Assembly: GCA_964651325.1 (NCBI GenBank)
Contig: CAZYXP010000077.1
Location: 1-14,579, forward strand
DNA from: JADFOB01 sp964651325
GTDB taxonomy: Bacteria > Planctomycetota > Phycisphaerae > UBA1845
Reading direction: 5' to 3'
Length of the DNA stretch: 14,579 nucleotides
Below, in pieces: positions 7,282 to 14,579 of this stretch; position 1 is the stretch's first letter, and each line of letters begins with the position of its first letter. The notes under the pieces were generated by a model, which was not told the origin of the DNA, ran no database searches, and saw only the letters and a list, made by a program, of their open reading frames with translations. The position numbers and the translations under genes are program-made.

Positions 7282-7668
7282 ATGCCGACGTACGAGTACG
7301 AATGCACCAAATGCGGCACGATCACCGAGGTGTTCCAATCCATCACCGAAAAGGCCCGCCGCAAACTCAAGAAAACCGACGAACCCAAGTGCGACTGCAA
7401 CGCTCCCGTAACCCGATTGATCGGGACCGGCGGCGGCATTATCTTCAAGGGCTCGGGGTTCTACCAGACCGACTACCGCAGCGAGAACTACAAGAAGGCG
7501 GCCAAGGCCGACAAACCTAAATCGGACAAGAACGACAAAACCTCAACCGACAAGGGGGCATCCTCCCCCGCCAAAGCCGAATCCAAGACCAGCGGCGAGA
7601 AGAAAGCCGGCGGCGGCAAGACTGCCGACGGCGGCCATAGCAAATCAACCGCCAAACCCACGGATTGA
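7282..7668 (+). CDS. FmdB-family zinc-ribbon protein with charged C-terminal tail
   Basis: Residues 1-65 match the FmdB family of small putative regulatory zinc-ribbon proteins: MPTYEYECTKCG at the start, and GGGIIFKGSGFYQTDYR (50-66) after the ribbon. The first zinc knuckle is a normal CxxC (C8, C11). The second is CDC (C37, C39), where the family usually has CPxCG, so metal binding may be altered or use another residue. Residues 70-128 are a low-complexity Lys/Ser/Thr/Asp/Gly tail, probably disordered. AAGGAG (7267-7272) lies 9 nt before the ATG. The stop is 7 nt before yacG, so the two are likely co-transcribed. The molecular role of the family is poorly defined. Confidence 0.88.
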   Translation: MPTYEYECTKCGTITEVFQSITEKARRKLKKTDEPKCDCNAPVTRLIGTGGGIIFKGSGFYQTDYRSENYKKAAKADKPKSDKNDKTSTDKGASSPAKAESKTSGEKKAGGGKTADGGHSKSTAKPTD

Positions 7669-7675
7669 TCCAGCG

Positions 7676-7879
7676 ATGCCCACCTACGAGTGTCCAACCT
7701 GCCAGGAAGCCGTGACGGTCGCCACCGCTAACGATCTGCCTTCCAGGCCGTTTTGTAGCCAACGTTGCAAGATGGTCGATCTCGGCAAGTGGCTCGACGG
7801 CACCTACACCACCTCAGAGCCGGCCAGCCCCGAGGATTACGAAGAAGCCGGCCACGATCCCGACAACCCGACGGGCTAG
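7676..7879 (+). CDS. yacG: YacG-type zinc protein (DNA gyrase inhibitor family)
   Basis: This 67-residue protein has the YacG pattern: C6-x2-C9 near the N-terminus, then RPFCSQRCK with C27 and C31 as the other zinc ligands, followed by VDLGKWLDGTY. E. coli YacG binds GyrB and inhibits gyrase; that activity is assumed here from family membership only. The C-terminus is acidic (SPEDYEEAGHDPDNPTG), as in the family. There is no good Shine-Dalgarno, and the ATG lies 7 nt after the preceding stop codon, so translational coupling to the FmdB-type gene is likely. Confidence 0.9.
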   Translation: MPTYECPTCQEAVTVATANDLPSRPFCSQRCKMVDLGKWLDGTYTTSEPASPEDYEEAGHDPDNPTG

Positions 7880-7915
7880 AGTCTCGCTTCAACCCCGACT
7901 TTACGGCATCTCCAA

Positions 7916-7940
7916 TGTAGCACAGCGGCCCCCCGCTGTG
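7916..7940 (+). repeat. Palindromic repeat, copy A
   Basis: TGTAG is followed by an 8-bp perfect stem CACAGCGG (7921-7928)/CCGCTGTG (7933-7940) with loop CCCC. It has the same flank and shape as copies B-D but is on the opposite strand, with two stem pairs exchanged. Confidence 0.7.
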
Positions 7941-7983
7941 TCTGGGCAAAGTCGCGCCCGCCGCCGTTTACTCTGCCACACGA

Positions 7984-8006
7984 CCAGCCGAGGGCGGCTG
8001 AACTAC
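7984..8006 (-). repeat. Palindromic repeat, copy B
   Basis: Read on the minus strand: GTAG, two diverged bases, then CAGCCG-CCCT-CGGCTG. The six inner pairs are intact and the outer stem has degraded. Confidence 0.7.
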
Positions 8007-8012
8007 GCGCGG

Positions 8013-8036
8013 CCAGCCGAGGGCGGCTGGACTACA
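8013..8036 (-). repeat. Palindromic repeat, copy C
   Basis: Read on the minus strand: TGTAG-T-CCAGCCG-CCCT-CGGCTGG, a 7-bp stem. It lies in direct orientation with copy B, about 30 bp apart. Confidence 0.75.
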
Positions 8037-8370
8037 TTTGCCCCCCTTCCGCATCTTGGTGTCTTCGGGTCTTGGTGGTAAACCTCTCTTCACAGCCGAT
8101 AATGTCCGAATCCCCACGTCGCCCCGAGATTTTTTCCGTCGAATTGTCTTGGGCGGTGTCATAATTGTACGGAGGAGGGTAACGCGGGGCGCGAAGCCAT
8201 ATTCCTCCACCTGAAGCCGATTCGATAACGGGGCGCGTACTCGCTGGAGTTTAAGCGGTCGATCCGCTACGATTGACTTGTTGATCAATGGTCCCTCGGG
8301 TGCCGTGGAAGCCCCCGGGCCAAACTCGAAGCGCCGGAATCAACCACAAGAGAACTGGAGGCCCCAAACC

Positions 8371-9522
<1,152 letters not shown>

Positions 9523-9572
9523 GCGATTGGGCGGGAACGCGCCGCCACGCCTAACGGCAGGGGATTCCACGC

Positions 9573-9607
9573 CCCGAGGGCGAACGTGTGGCACATCCGC
9601 CCTCGGG
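9573..9607. terminator. Long hairpin between convergent genes
   Basis: CCCGAGGGCG (9573-9582) and CGCCCTCGGG (9598-9607) form a perfect 10-bp stem around 15 nt. It lies 50 nt after the pseudopilin stop and 172 bp from the stop of the convergent thioredoxin-like gene. There is no T-run on either side, so it may be a factor-assisted stop or a repeat element. Confidence 0.45.
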
Positions 9608-9683
9608 TGTGATTCTGGTGCCGGGTGCGATTCCGACCTCCCGGCCCGCTGGCCAAGATGTCCAGGAACGGGCGTGATTCCGG
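9605..9683 (+). repeat. Three short direct repeats
   Basis: The pattern GGGYGYGATTCYGR occurs at 9605-9618, 9623-9636 and 9670-9683. The first overlaps the end of the hairpin above. The third is spaced 47 bp from the second, so this is not a regular array. The meaning is unknown. Confidence 0.4.
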
Positions 9684-9707
9684 TGAGTCGTGCGTGCCGC
9701 CGGCCCT

Positions 9708-9732
9708 CCCAGCCGAGGGCGGCTGGGCTACA
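9708..9732 (-). repeat. Palindromic repeat, copy D
   Basis: Read on the minus strand: TGTAG then a perfect 8-bp stem CCCAGCCG-CCCT-CGGCTGGG. It is the best-preserved copy and lies about 1.7 kb from copies A-C, in a different intergenic gap. Confidence 0.8.
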
Positions 9733-9756
9733 TGCTTACCCGCGCGTGGGGGCTTT

Positions 9757-9786
9757 GCCCTCCCTTACTTGGCCCTCCCTTACTTG
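9757..9786. repeat. 15-bp perfect tandem duplication at a stop codon
   Basis: GCCCTCCCTTACTTG is present twice in a row (9757-9771, 9772-9786). The second copy contains the stop and last codon of the minus-strand thioredoxin-like gene, so the duplication repeats the AAG-TAA end just downstream of the real stop. Confidence 0.8.
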
Positions 9787-10880
9787 CCTATTAACCCGGC
9801 TACTTGCTCTGTGATTTGATCCGGCTCGCTGACAAATCGCAGCACGCCGGTCTGATCGATCACGAAGCAGACCGGCACGCGCAGGATGCCATAATCCAAT
9901 GCGATTTCGCTTTCCAGCCCGCGCTTGTCAAAAGACTGAGGCCAGGGCAGCTTCTTCTGCTCGATCAGAATCTCTGCTTGGCTTGGATTGCGGTCGAGGT
10001 TAAGGCTCAAGAGTTGCAGCTTCGCCGGGCCGACCTGCTTGTAAAGCGCGGCCATGGGGTTCAGCGACGAGACGCCCTTGGGCGTCCAAGCGGTCCAGAG
10101 TTGGACGACAACCACTTTCCCCTTGTGGTCGGCCGTTTTGATCGCGGGGCCGGCGCTGCCCTTGCAATCGAGCGTGAAGGGTTTGTTGATCGCCAGCGTG
10201 CGATTCAACTCGCCAGCCACGCGCTTGGTGGTCATGTCGGCCGGGTAGGCCAACTTCATGCGATCCACCCACTTTTTCGACTCGTCTATCTTTTTCCGCC
10301 GAATCGCGTTGCGCACCAAACTCCCCATAATCATGCGAACTCGCGGGGACTCGGGGTAGTCGTCCAAGAACGCCTCGTATCGCTCCTTCGTGCCAGCCAA
10401 TAGTTTTTCTTTCGCCATGGACTCCTGTCTGGCCCCGTACACGAATGCCTGTATGGCGAAAAAGGCATTCTCGGCGGCCAAACGCCCGTCCGGCGTCTCA
10501 CAGGCGATGGACTCGGTCGCTTCGCGCAAGCTCGTAATGTAATACGCATCTGTGGCGGCCAACCCGCTGAGCGCGCTCAGCCTGAAGAGCTGTGCTTCGA
10601 CGCGAAACGTCGAATTGGGAAACCGCTCGACGAGCGCGTCGGCAAAGCCCCATATGCTCACCAGCCTCACATTTCGCGTAATTGAGATGTCCTCGCGCAG
10701 ATCTTGCAAAGTCTGAATGATTTTTGATTCTTTGAGGCCTTCGGGGACTTTTATTCGATTGGAGCGCACCTGCCCTAACGCGGTGCCCGATCCCGCGGCA
10801 AACACTAGAAGCACGCCTGCCCAATGATGCAACCGGATCCACCGCGCCGGCGGCGGAATTCTTGTTTGCGCGTCACTCAT
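9780..10880 (-). CDS. Secreted thioredoxin-fold (TlpA-like) protein lacking the CxxC pair
   Basis: The 366-residue protein has a signal peptide: basic n-region, hydrophobic AGVLLVFAAG (21-30), likely cleavage after ALG at 36. Residues 45-225 look helical and repeat-like (ERFPNSTFRVEAQLFR, DYPESPRVR), as in TPR-type solvent-exposed domains. Residues 232-366 match a TlpA/AhpC-type thioredoxin domain: KPFTLDCKG, GKVVVVQLWTAW, the cis-proline segment RVPVCFVID (334-342), and DQTGVLRFV. Where family members have CxxC after the Trp, this has T266-P-K-G269, so classic disulfide exchange is unlikely. C239 and C338 remain. It may bind rather than oxidise or reduce partners. It is convergent with the pseudopilin gene and divergent from the M16 protease. 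Confidence 0.82.
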   Translation of the reverse strand: MSDAQTRIPPPARWIRLHHWAGVLLVFAAGSGTALGQVRSNRIKVPEGLKESKIIQTLQDLREDISITRNVRLVSIWGFADALVERFPNSTFRVEAQLFRLSALSGLAATDAYYITSLREATESIACETPDGRLAAENAFFAIQAFVYGARQESMAKEKLLAGTKERYEAFLDDYPESPRVRMIMGSLVRNAIRRKKIDESKKWVDRMKLAYPADMTTKRVAGELNRTLAINKPFTLDCKGSAGPAIKTADHKGKVVVVQLWTAWTPKGVSSLNPMAALYKQVGPAKLQLLSLNLDRNPSQAEILIEQKKLPWPQSFDKRGLESEIALDYGILRVPVCFVIDQTGVLRFVSEPDQITEQVAGLIGK

Positions 10881-10921
10881 GGTTTGCCTTTCCGCTTGGA
10901 TCTTCGGTCACCTCGCGCGAT

Positions 10922-10954
10922 GGGGCCGGACCGTTTCGGCGCGCGGCCGGCCCC
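10922..10954. repeat. 8-bp inverted repeat with nested hairpin
   Basis: GGGGCCGG (10922-10929) is complementary to CCGGCCCC (10947-10954). Inside lies CCG-TTT-CGG. It is in the 5' region of the thioredoxin-like gene, about 40 bp from its start codon. Confidence 0.45.
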
Positions 10955-11254
10955 TTGCATCGATTGCCCCTAGTATCGGCGGTGCGCCCCTGTCCGGTCA
11001 AGTTGCAGGCGCGCATTGGGCGGTGGGTCATCCGGAGTCGCGTTAAGCTAAGGCCACACGGACCATCCCGCGGCTCAAGGATTCGTCGCGGCAATCCATT
11101 CCGAACCGCATGCTTCAGCGTGCGCGGTCGTGCGTTCAACCGCGATACACCACCCCGGCAGGCCGCGCGGGCCGAAGCCAGCAGCTCCGGGGAACGACTC
11201 GGAACGCGGGCTCTCGCGGCTGGCCATCGCGGCGGATCTATGCTAAAAAACGCC

Positions 11255-11269
11255 TCGTACTCGGTACGA
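11255..11269 (+). promoter_or_regulatory. Small hairpin in the M16 gene leader
   Basis: TCGTAC-TCG-GTACGA forms a perfect 6-bp stem with a 3-nt loop, 32 nt before the M16 start codon. It could be an operator or leader structure; the evidence is symmetry alone. Confidence 0.3.
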
Positions 11270-11301
11270 ACGAAAGAACTGAACTCTTCGAGGAAGACCC
11301 C

Positions 11302-14178
11302 ATGCGCATCGTTACCTGCTTGACACTGCTCCTAACCATCGTGGCCCTGCCCGCTTGTCAGACTGTCGGCACCGCCGGCCGTATCGCCCGCGTCGCTGGG
11401 CCGGGAAGCCCCGGCGACGATCGCGTGTTTGATTTCCCCTATCTGATGCGCGATCTGGACAACGGCTTGCGGGTCATCATCGTCAAGACCGACTATCCCG
11501 ATATCGTAACGATTCAAATCCCCGTCCAAACGGGTTCTCGCAACGAGGTGGAGCCGGGCAAATCCGGCTTTGCCCACTTTTTCGAGCACATGATGTTCCG
11601 CGGCACGGAGAACTATCCGCCGGAAATCTACGCCGAGATGCTGAAGAACGCCGGCGCCGATCAAAACGCGTACACAACCGACGACTACACGAACTACCAC
11701 GTCACCTTTACCAAGCCCGATCTGGAAACGGTCATCAAGCTGGAAGCCGATCGCTTCCAACACTTGAGCTACACCGAAGACCAATTCAAGACGGAGGCGC
11801 TCGCGGTCAAGGGCGAGTATCTCAAGAACTACTCCAATCCCATGCGGAAGATTTTTGAGCGTATGCGCGATCTCGCGTTTACCGCCCACACCTACAAGCA
11901 CACGACGATGGGCTTCTTCGACGACATCGACAACATGCCCAATCAGCTCGCCTACTCGAAGACGTTCTTCGATCGTTGGTATCGACCGGAGAAGACGACC
12001 GTCTTGCTGTGCGGCGACGTCGACCCGCAGAAAACATTTGCCTTGGTCAAGAAGTACTGGGGCGACTGGGAACGCGGCAGTTGGACGGTCGATATTCCGG
12101 AAGAACCCCAGCAGCGCGCCGCCATCTACGAGCACATCAAATGGGACGCGCCGACCCAACCTTGGGTGGTGGTTGGCTTTCACGGACCGCGCTTTGATCC
12201 GCGCGACAAGCCCATGCCCAGCATGGACCTGATCCAGCAAGTCTACTTCTCACAGACCTCAGAGCTGTATCAGAAGCTCGTCATCAAGGACCAGCTGGTC
12301 GATCAGCTTTTCCCCTTCTTCCCCAATCGCAAGGACCCCTACCTGCTGATGGTCGGAGCCCGCGTGCTGAATCCCGATTCGGCCGCCTCCGTGCGTGATA
12401 GCATATTGGAGACGTTTGCCCGCGCCCGCGTCGAGAAGGTCGACCGCAAACGACTGGAGGACGTCAAATCGCGGCTCAAGTATCAGTTCGTCAGCCGGAT
12501 GGACAATTCCGCGTCGATCGGCTCGATCCTGGCGCGCTACGTGCAATACGATCGGACGCCCGAGACCATCAACGAACTCTACCGCACCTACAATGACATC
12601 ACGCCCACCGACATGCTGACCTACGCCAATGCGTATTTCAACGATGACTCGATGATCACGGTCACGCTATCGAATGAAGCGGCCCTGCCGGGCTTGCGGG
12701 GCGCCGGCTCGGTCGAGCCCTTCCTGGCCAAGCATCGTTCCGGCAAGCCGGTCGATGTCAAGCTCGTCGAGATGCAGACGCGGTCTCCGCTCATTGACGT
12801 TTCCCTACTCTTCAACGTCGGCGCCGCCGACGATCCCGCCGGCAAGAAGGGCCTCGCGCAGTTGACGGCCGCCATGATCACCGGCGGTGGCAGCGAATCG
12901 CGGAAGATCGAGGAAATCGACGAAGCGTTCTATCCCATGGCCGCCGGATTTGGCGCGCAGGTCGACAAAGAGATGACCCGACTGGCCGGAAGCGTCCACC
13001 GGGACAATCTCGACGACTTCTACGGAATCATCAGCGAACAACTCCTGACCCCCGGCTGGCGCGAAGAGGACTTCGCCCGGATCAAGACCAACACCATCAA
13101 CTCCATCCGCACCAACCTGGTCGGCAACAACGATGAAGAACTCGGTAAGGAGGTGTTGTACGAGTTTGTGTACGGCGCGGATCACCCCTACGGCAGCCTG
13201 ACGCTCGGGGCCGTCAAGCAGATCCAATCCATCACGCTTGACGACGTGAAGGCCTTCTACGGGCGATTCTTCACGCCGGAAAACCTTACCGTGGGGCTGG
13301 CCGGCGGCTATTCGGAGGACTTCGTCACGCGGCTGAAAGGCGATCTGGCAAACCTGCCCCGTGGCTCCCGCGATCAGCTAACCATCGGCCCGCCACCGGC
13401 CATCGCCGGTCATCAGGCGATCATCGTACAAAAAGAAACGCCAGCCGTGGCGGTTTCGTTCGGATTCCCGATCGACGTGCGTCGCGGCGACCCGGATTGG
13501 GTCGCGCTGTGGCTGGCCCGGTCCTTTTTCGGCGAGCATCGCAGCAACAACAGCCATCTCTACAACCGCATCCGCGAGCTGCGCGGCATGAATTACGGCG
13601 ACTATGCGTATATCGAATACTTCCCCGGCGGCATGTTCCAGTTTCACCCGGATGCCAATCTCGGCCGCCATCGCCAGATCTTCCAGGTTTGGATTCGTCC
13701 CTTGCGTAACAACAACGACGCCCACTTTGCCACTCGGACCGCCGTGTTTGAATTGAACAAACTCATTGATCGCGGCATGACGACGGAGCAATTCGAAGCC
13801 ACGCGCAACTATCTGAGCAAGTTCGTCGCCCTGCTGGTCAAGACGCAATCCCGCCAGCTTGGCTACAAGCTCGACAGCGCCTATTACGACACGGACGCAT
13901 TCGCCGATTATGTGCGAACCGGGCTCGATCGGCTGACCGTGGATGAGGTCAACCGCGTCATCCGAAAGCACTTGCAGGCGAAGAACATGAAATTCGTCTT
14001 TATTGCCAAAGATGCCGGCGACCTGAAGCAGCGGCTCATCAGCAACCAGACTTCGCCGATCACGTACAACACGCCCAAGCCGGCGCTAAAGCAAGAAGAT
14101 GAAATGATCCAAGACTTCACGCTCGGCTTCAGCGCGGATTCCGTGAACGTGATCCCGGCCGATCGGCTCTTTGACTAG
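11302..14178 (+). CDS. M16 family zinc metallopeptidase, two-half, lipoprotein
   Basis: This 958-residue protein is a pitrilysin-type (insulinase-family) peptidase that cleaves peptides within a closed chamber. The N-terminus MRIVTCLTLLLTIVALPAC is a lipoprotein signal with the lipobox LPAC, so it is likely anchored in a membrane facing the periplasm. The zinc site is in the first half: H92-F-F-E95-H96, with E172 76 residues after H96, the expected spacing. The second half (about 485-930) repeats the fold but has GLAQLTAAMI where the zinc motif would be, so it is the inactive partner. It carries the ELRGMNYGDYAY segment typical of the substrate-binding half. I start at ATG 11302 because GAGGAAG lies about 6 nt upstream and the lipoprotein signal begins there. 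Length fits PqqL-like two-half enzymes. The substrate is unknown. Confidence 0.93.
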   Translation: MRIVTCLTLLLTIVALPACQTVGTAGRIARVAGPGSPGDDRVFDFPYLMRDLDNGLRVIIVKTDYPDIVTIQIPVQTGSRNEVEPGKSGFAHFFEHMMFRGTENYPPEIYAEMLKNAGADQNAYTTDDYTNYHVTFTKPDLETVIKLEADRFQHLSYTEDQFKTEALAVKGEYLKNYSNPMRKIFERMRDLAFTAHTYKHTTMGFFDDIDNMPNQLAYSKTFFDRWYRPEKTTVLLCGDVDPQKTFALVKKYWGDWERGSWTVDIPEEPQQRAAIYEHIKWDAPTQPWVVVGFHGPRFDPRDKPMPSMDLIQQVYFSQTSELYQKLVIKDQLVDQLFPFFPNRKDPYLLMVGARVLNPDSAASVRDSILETFARARVEKVDRKRLEDVKSRLKYQFVSRMDNSASIGSILARYVQYDRTPETINELYRTYNDITPTDMLTYANAYFNDDSMITVTLSNEAALPGLRGAGSVEPFLAKHRSGKPVDVKLVEMQTRSPLIDVSLLFNVGAADDPAGKKGLAQLTAAMITGGGSESRKIEEIDEAFYPMAAGFGAQVDKEMTRLAGSVHRDNLDDFYGIISEQLLTPGWREEDFARIKTNTINSIRTNLVGNNDEELGKEVLYEFVYGADHPYGSLTLGAVKQIQSITLDDVKAFYGRFFTPENLTVGLAGGYSEDFVTRLKGDLANLPRGSRDQLTIGPPPAIAGHQAIIVQKETPAVAVSFGFPIDVRRGDPDWVALWLARSFFGEHRSNNSHLYNRIRELRGMNYGDYAYIEYFPGGMFQFHPDANLGRHRQIFQVWIRPLRNNNDAHFATRTAVFELNKLIDRGMTTEQFEATRNYLSKFVALLVKTQSRQLGYKLDSAYYDTDAFADYVRTGLDRLTVDEVNRVIRKHLQAKNMKFVFIAKDAGDLKQRLISNQTSPITYNTPKPALKQEDEMIQDFTLGFSADSVNVIPADRLFD

Positions 14179-14192
14179 AACAGGGACCATGG

Positions 14193-14207
14193 CGTTTCAT
14201 TGAAACG
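14193..14207 (+). other. Small hairpin after the M16 gene
   Basis: CGTTTC-ATT-GAAACG forms a 6-bp stem with a 3-nt loop, 15 nt after the M16 stop. No T-run follows, so termination here is uncertain. Confidence 0.3.
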
Positions 14208-14260
14208 AGCGAGGTGCCATACCGACCGCGCTCCCGCGCCCCGATTAGGAGACATGACCA

Positions 14261-14579
14261 TTGCAGAAGGAACCGCTTGAATTCCTGCGTAAAATCCAAG
14301 AGACGCCCTCCCCCTCCGGGTTCGAACAGCCCGTGCAGCGAATCGTCAAGAAGCGCATGAAGCGTTACGCCGATACGATCCAATCCGATGTCCACGGCAA
14401 CCTCATCGTCGGGCTCAACCCCAAGGGCAGCCCGCGGATCATGCTGGCCGGCCACGCTGATCAAATCGGCATGATGGTGCGCTACATCGACGATTTGGGC
14501 TACATCTATTTCGCCGCCATCGGCGGGGTTTAGCCGCTCGTGCTCCCGGGGACACACGGTGCACCGCACACCCCCGATG
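14261..14579 (+). pseudogene. M42 family aminopeptidase, N-terminal part interrupted by a stop
   Basis: The first 90 codons (14261-14533) match the start of M42 (FrvX/glutamyl-aminopeptidase-type) zinc aminopeptidases: LRKIQETPSPSGFE, DVHGNLIVG, and MLAGHADQIGMMVRYIDDLG with H65 and D67 of the metal-site motif, then IGGV. A TAG (14531-14533) follows, yet the next in-frame codons read P-L-V-L-P-G, as expected for the next family segment. Beyond that another frame fits better (GHTVHRTP). Family members have about 350 residues. The start is TTG 14261, with AGGAG 9 nt upstream; the nearby ATG 14254 is in another frame and stops after eight codons. It may be a real pseudogene or an assembly or sequencing error at the edge; the rest lies outside the window. 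Confidence 0.7.

Larger units (their letters stand above)
7880..8370. other. Non-coding region with palindromic repeats, upstream of the pseudopilin gene
   Basis: This 491-bp stretch holds three copies of a palindromic repeat (7916-7940, 7984-8006, 8013-8036). A G/T-rich segment with repeated CTTGG(T)G words follows at about 8050-8085. A CATAAT box at 8159-8164 could be a -10 element for the downstream gene, but I see no good -35. A frame from 8278 runs into the pseudopilin gene, but that extension looks non-native. Confidence 0.55.
10881..11301. other. Non-coding divergent region between the thioredoxin-like gene and the M16 gene
   Basis: This 421-bp stretch must carry two divergent promoters. 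The M16 frame is open back to 11110, but the predicted extension has no RBS or family match. A TATGCT box (11239-11244) is a possible -10 for the M16 gene without a clear -35. Two hairpins are listed separately. I see nothing else. Confidence 0.55.

Noticed and set aside
7916..8036. Clustered repeats A-C as a possible CRISPR array
   Set aside because: Only three copies, in mixed orientation, with unequal short spacers and no cas genes.
11110..11301. N-terminal extension of the M16 gene
   Set aside because: The extension is Arg-rich without a start signal. The lipoprotein signal beginning at 11302 with an RBS explains the start.
14318..14330. GGTTCGAAC resembling a tRNA T-arm
   Set aside because: It is inside the M42 coding frame (SGFEQ), and no acceptor or anticodon stems surround it.

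Overview
The window looks like chromosomal DNA of a GC-rich member of the Planctomycetota. The evidence is the prepilin-like protein with a short leader and a C-terminal ...FVDGHA... motif, two unequal GroEL proteins around one GroES, dispersed palindromic repeats between genes, and the FmdB/YacG small zinc-protein pair. A Phycisphaerae-like lineage is a guess; there is no rRNA or other marker gene here to confirm it.

Layout. 1-694 (minus) is the N-terminal part of an Asp-box (BNR) beta-propeller-like protein whose 3' end lies outside the window. A 733-bp non-coding stretch follows, with a degenerate ~70-bp tandem repeat. 1428-7117 (plus) is a chaperone cluster: groEL1, groES, groEL2, a strong intrinsic terminator, dnaJ, grpE. 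Next come an FmdB-type zinc-ribbon protein and yacG (7282-7879). A 491-bp gap with three palindromic repeats precedes a type II secretion pseudopilin-like gene (8371-9522). Convergent to it is a secreted thioredoxin-fold protein without the CxxC pair (10880-9780, minus). A two-half M16 metalloprotease lipoprotein follows (11302-14178, plus). The window ends with the start of an M42 aminopeptidase-like gene that is interrupted by a TAG codon.

How the genes work together. GroEL/GroES and the DnaJ/GrpE co-chaperones form a protein-folding module. dnaK and hrcA are not in the window, and no clear CIRCE operator is visible. GroEL2 keeps the canonical aromatic residues of the apical binding groove, while GroEL1 has changes there (Phe and His at the E. 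coli Tyr199 and Tyr203 positions), which suggests divided substrate ranges. FmdB and YacG are small housekeeping zinc proteins. The thioredoxin-like protein and the M16 lipoprotein are divergently transcribed envelope proteins.

I found no convincing undescribed multi-gene system. The best non-gene signal is a family of short palindromic repeats (four copies) with a conserved TGTAG flank and paired compensatory stem changes. Next are hairpins in the spacers of the chaperone genes, including one that covers the grpE ribosome binding site.
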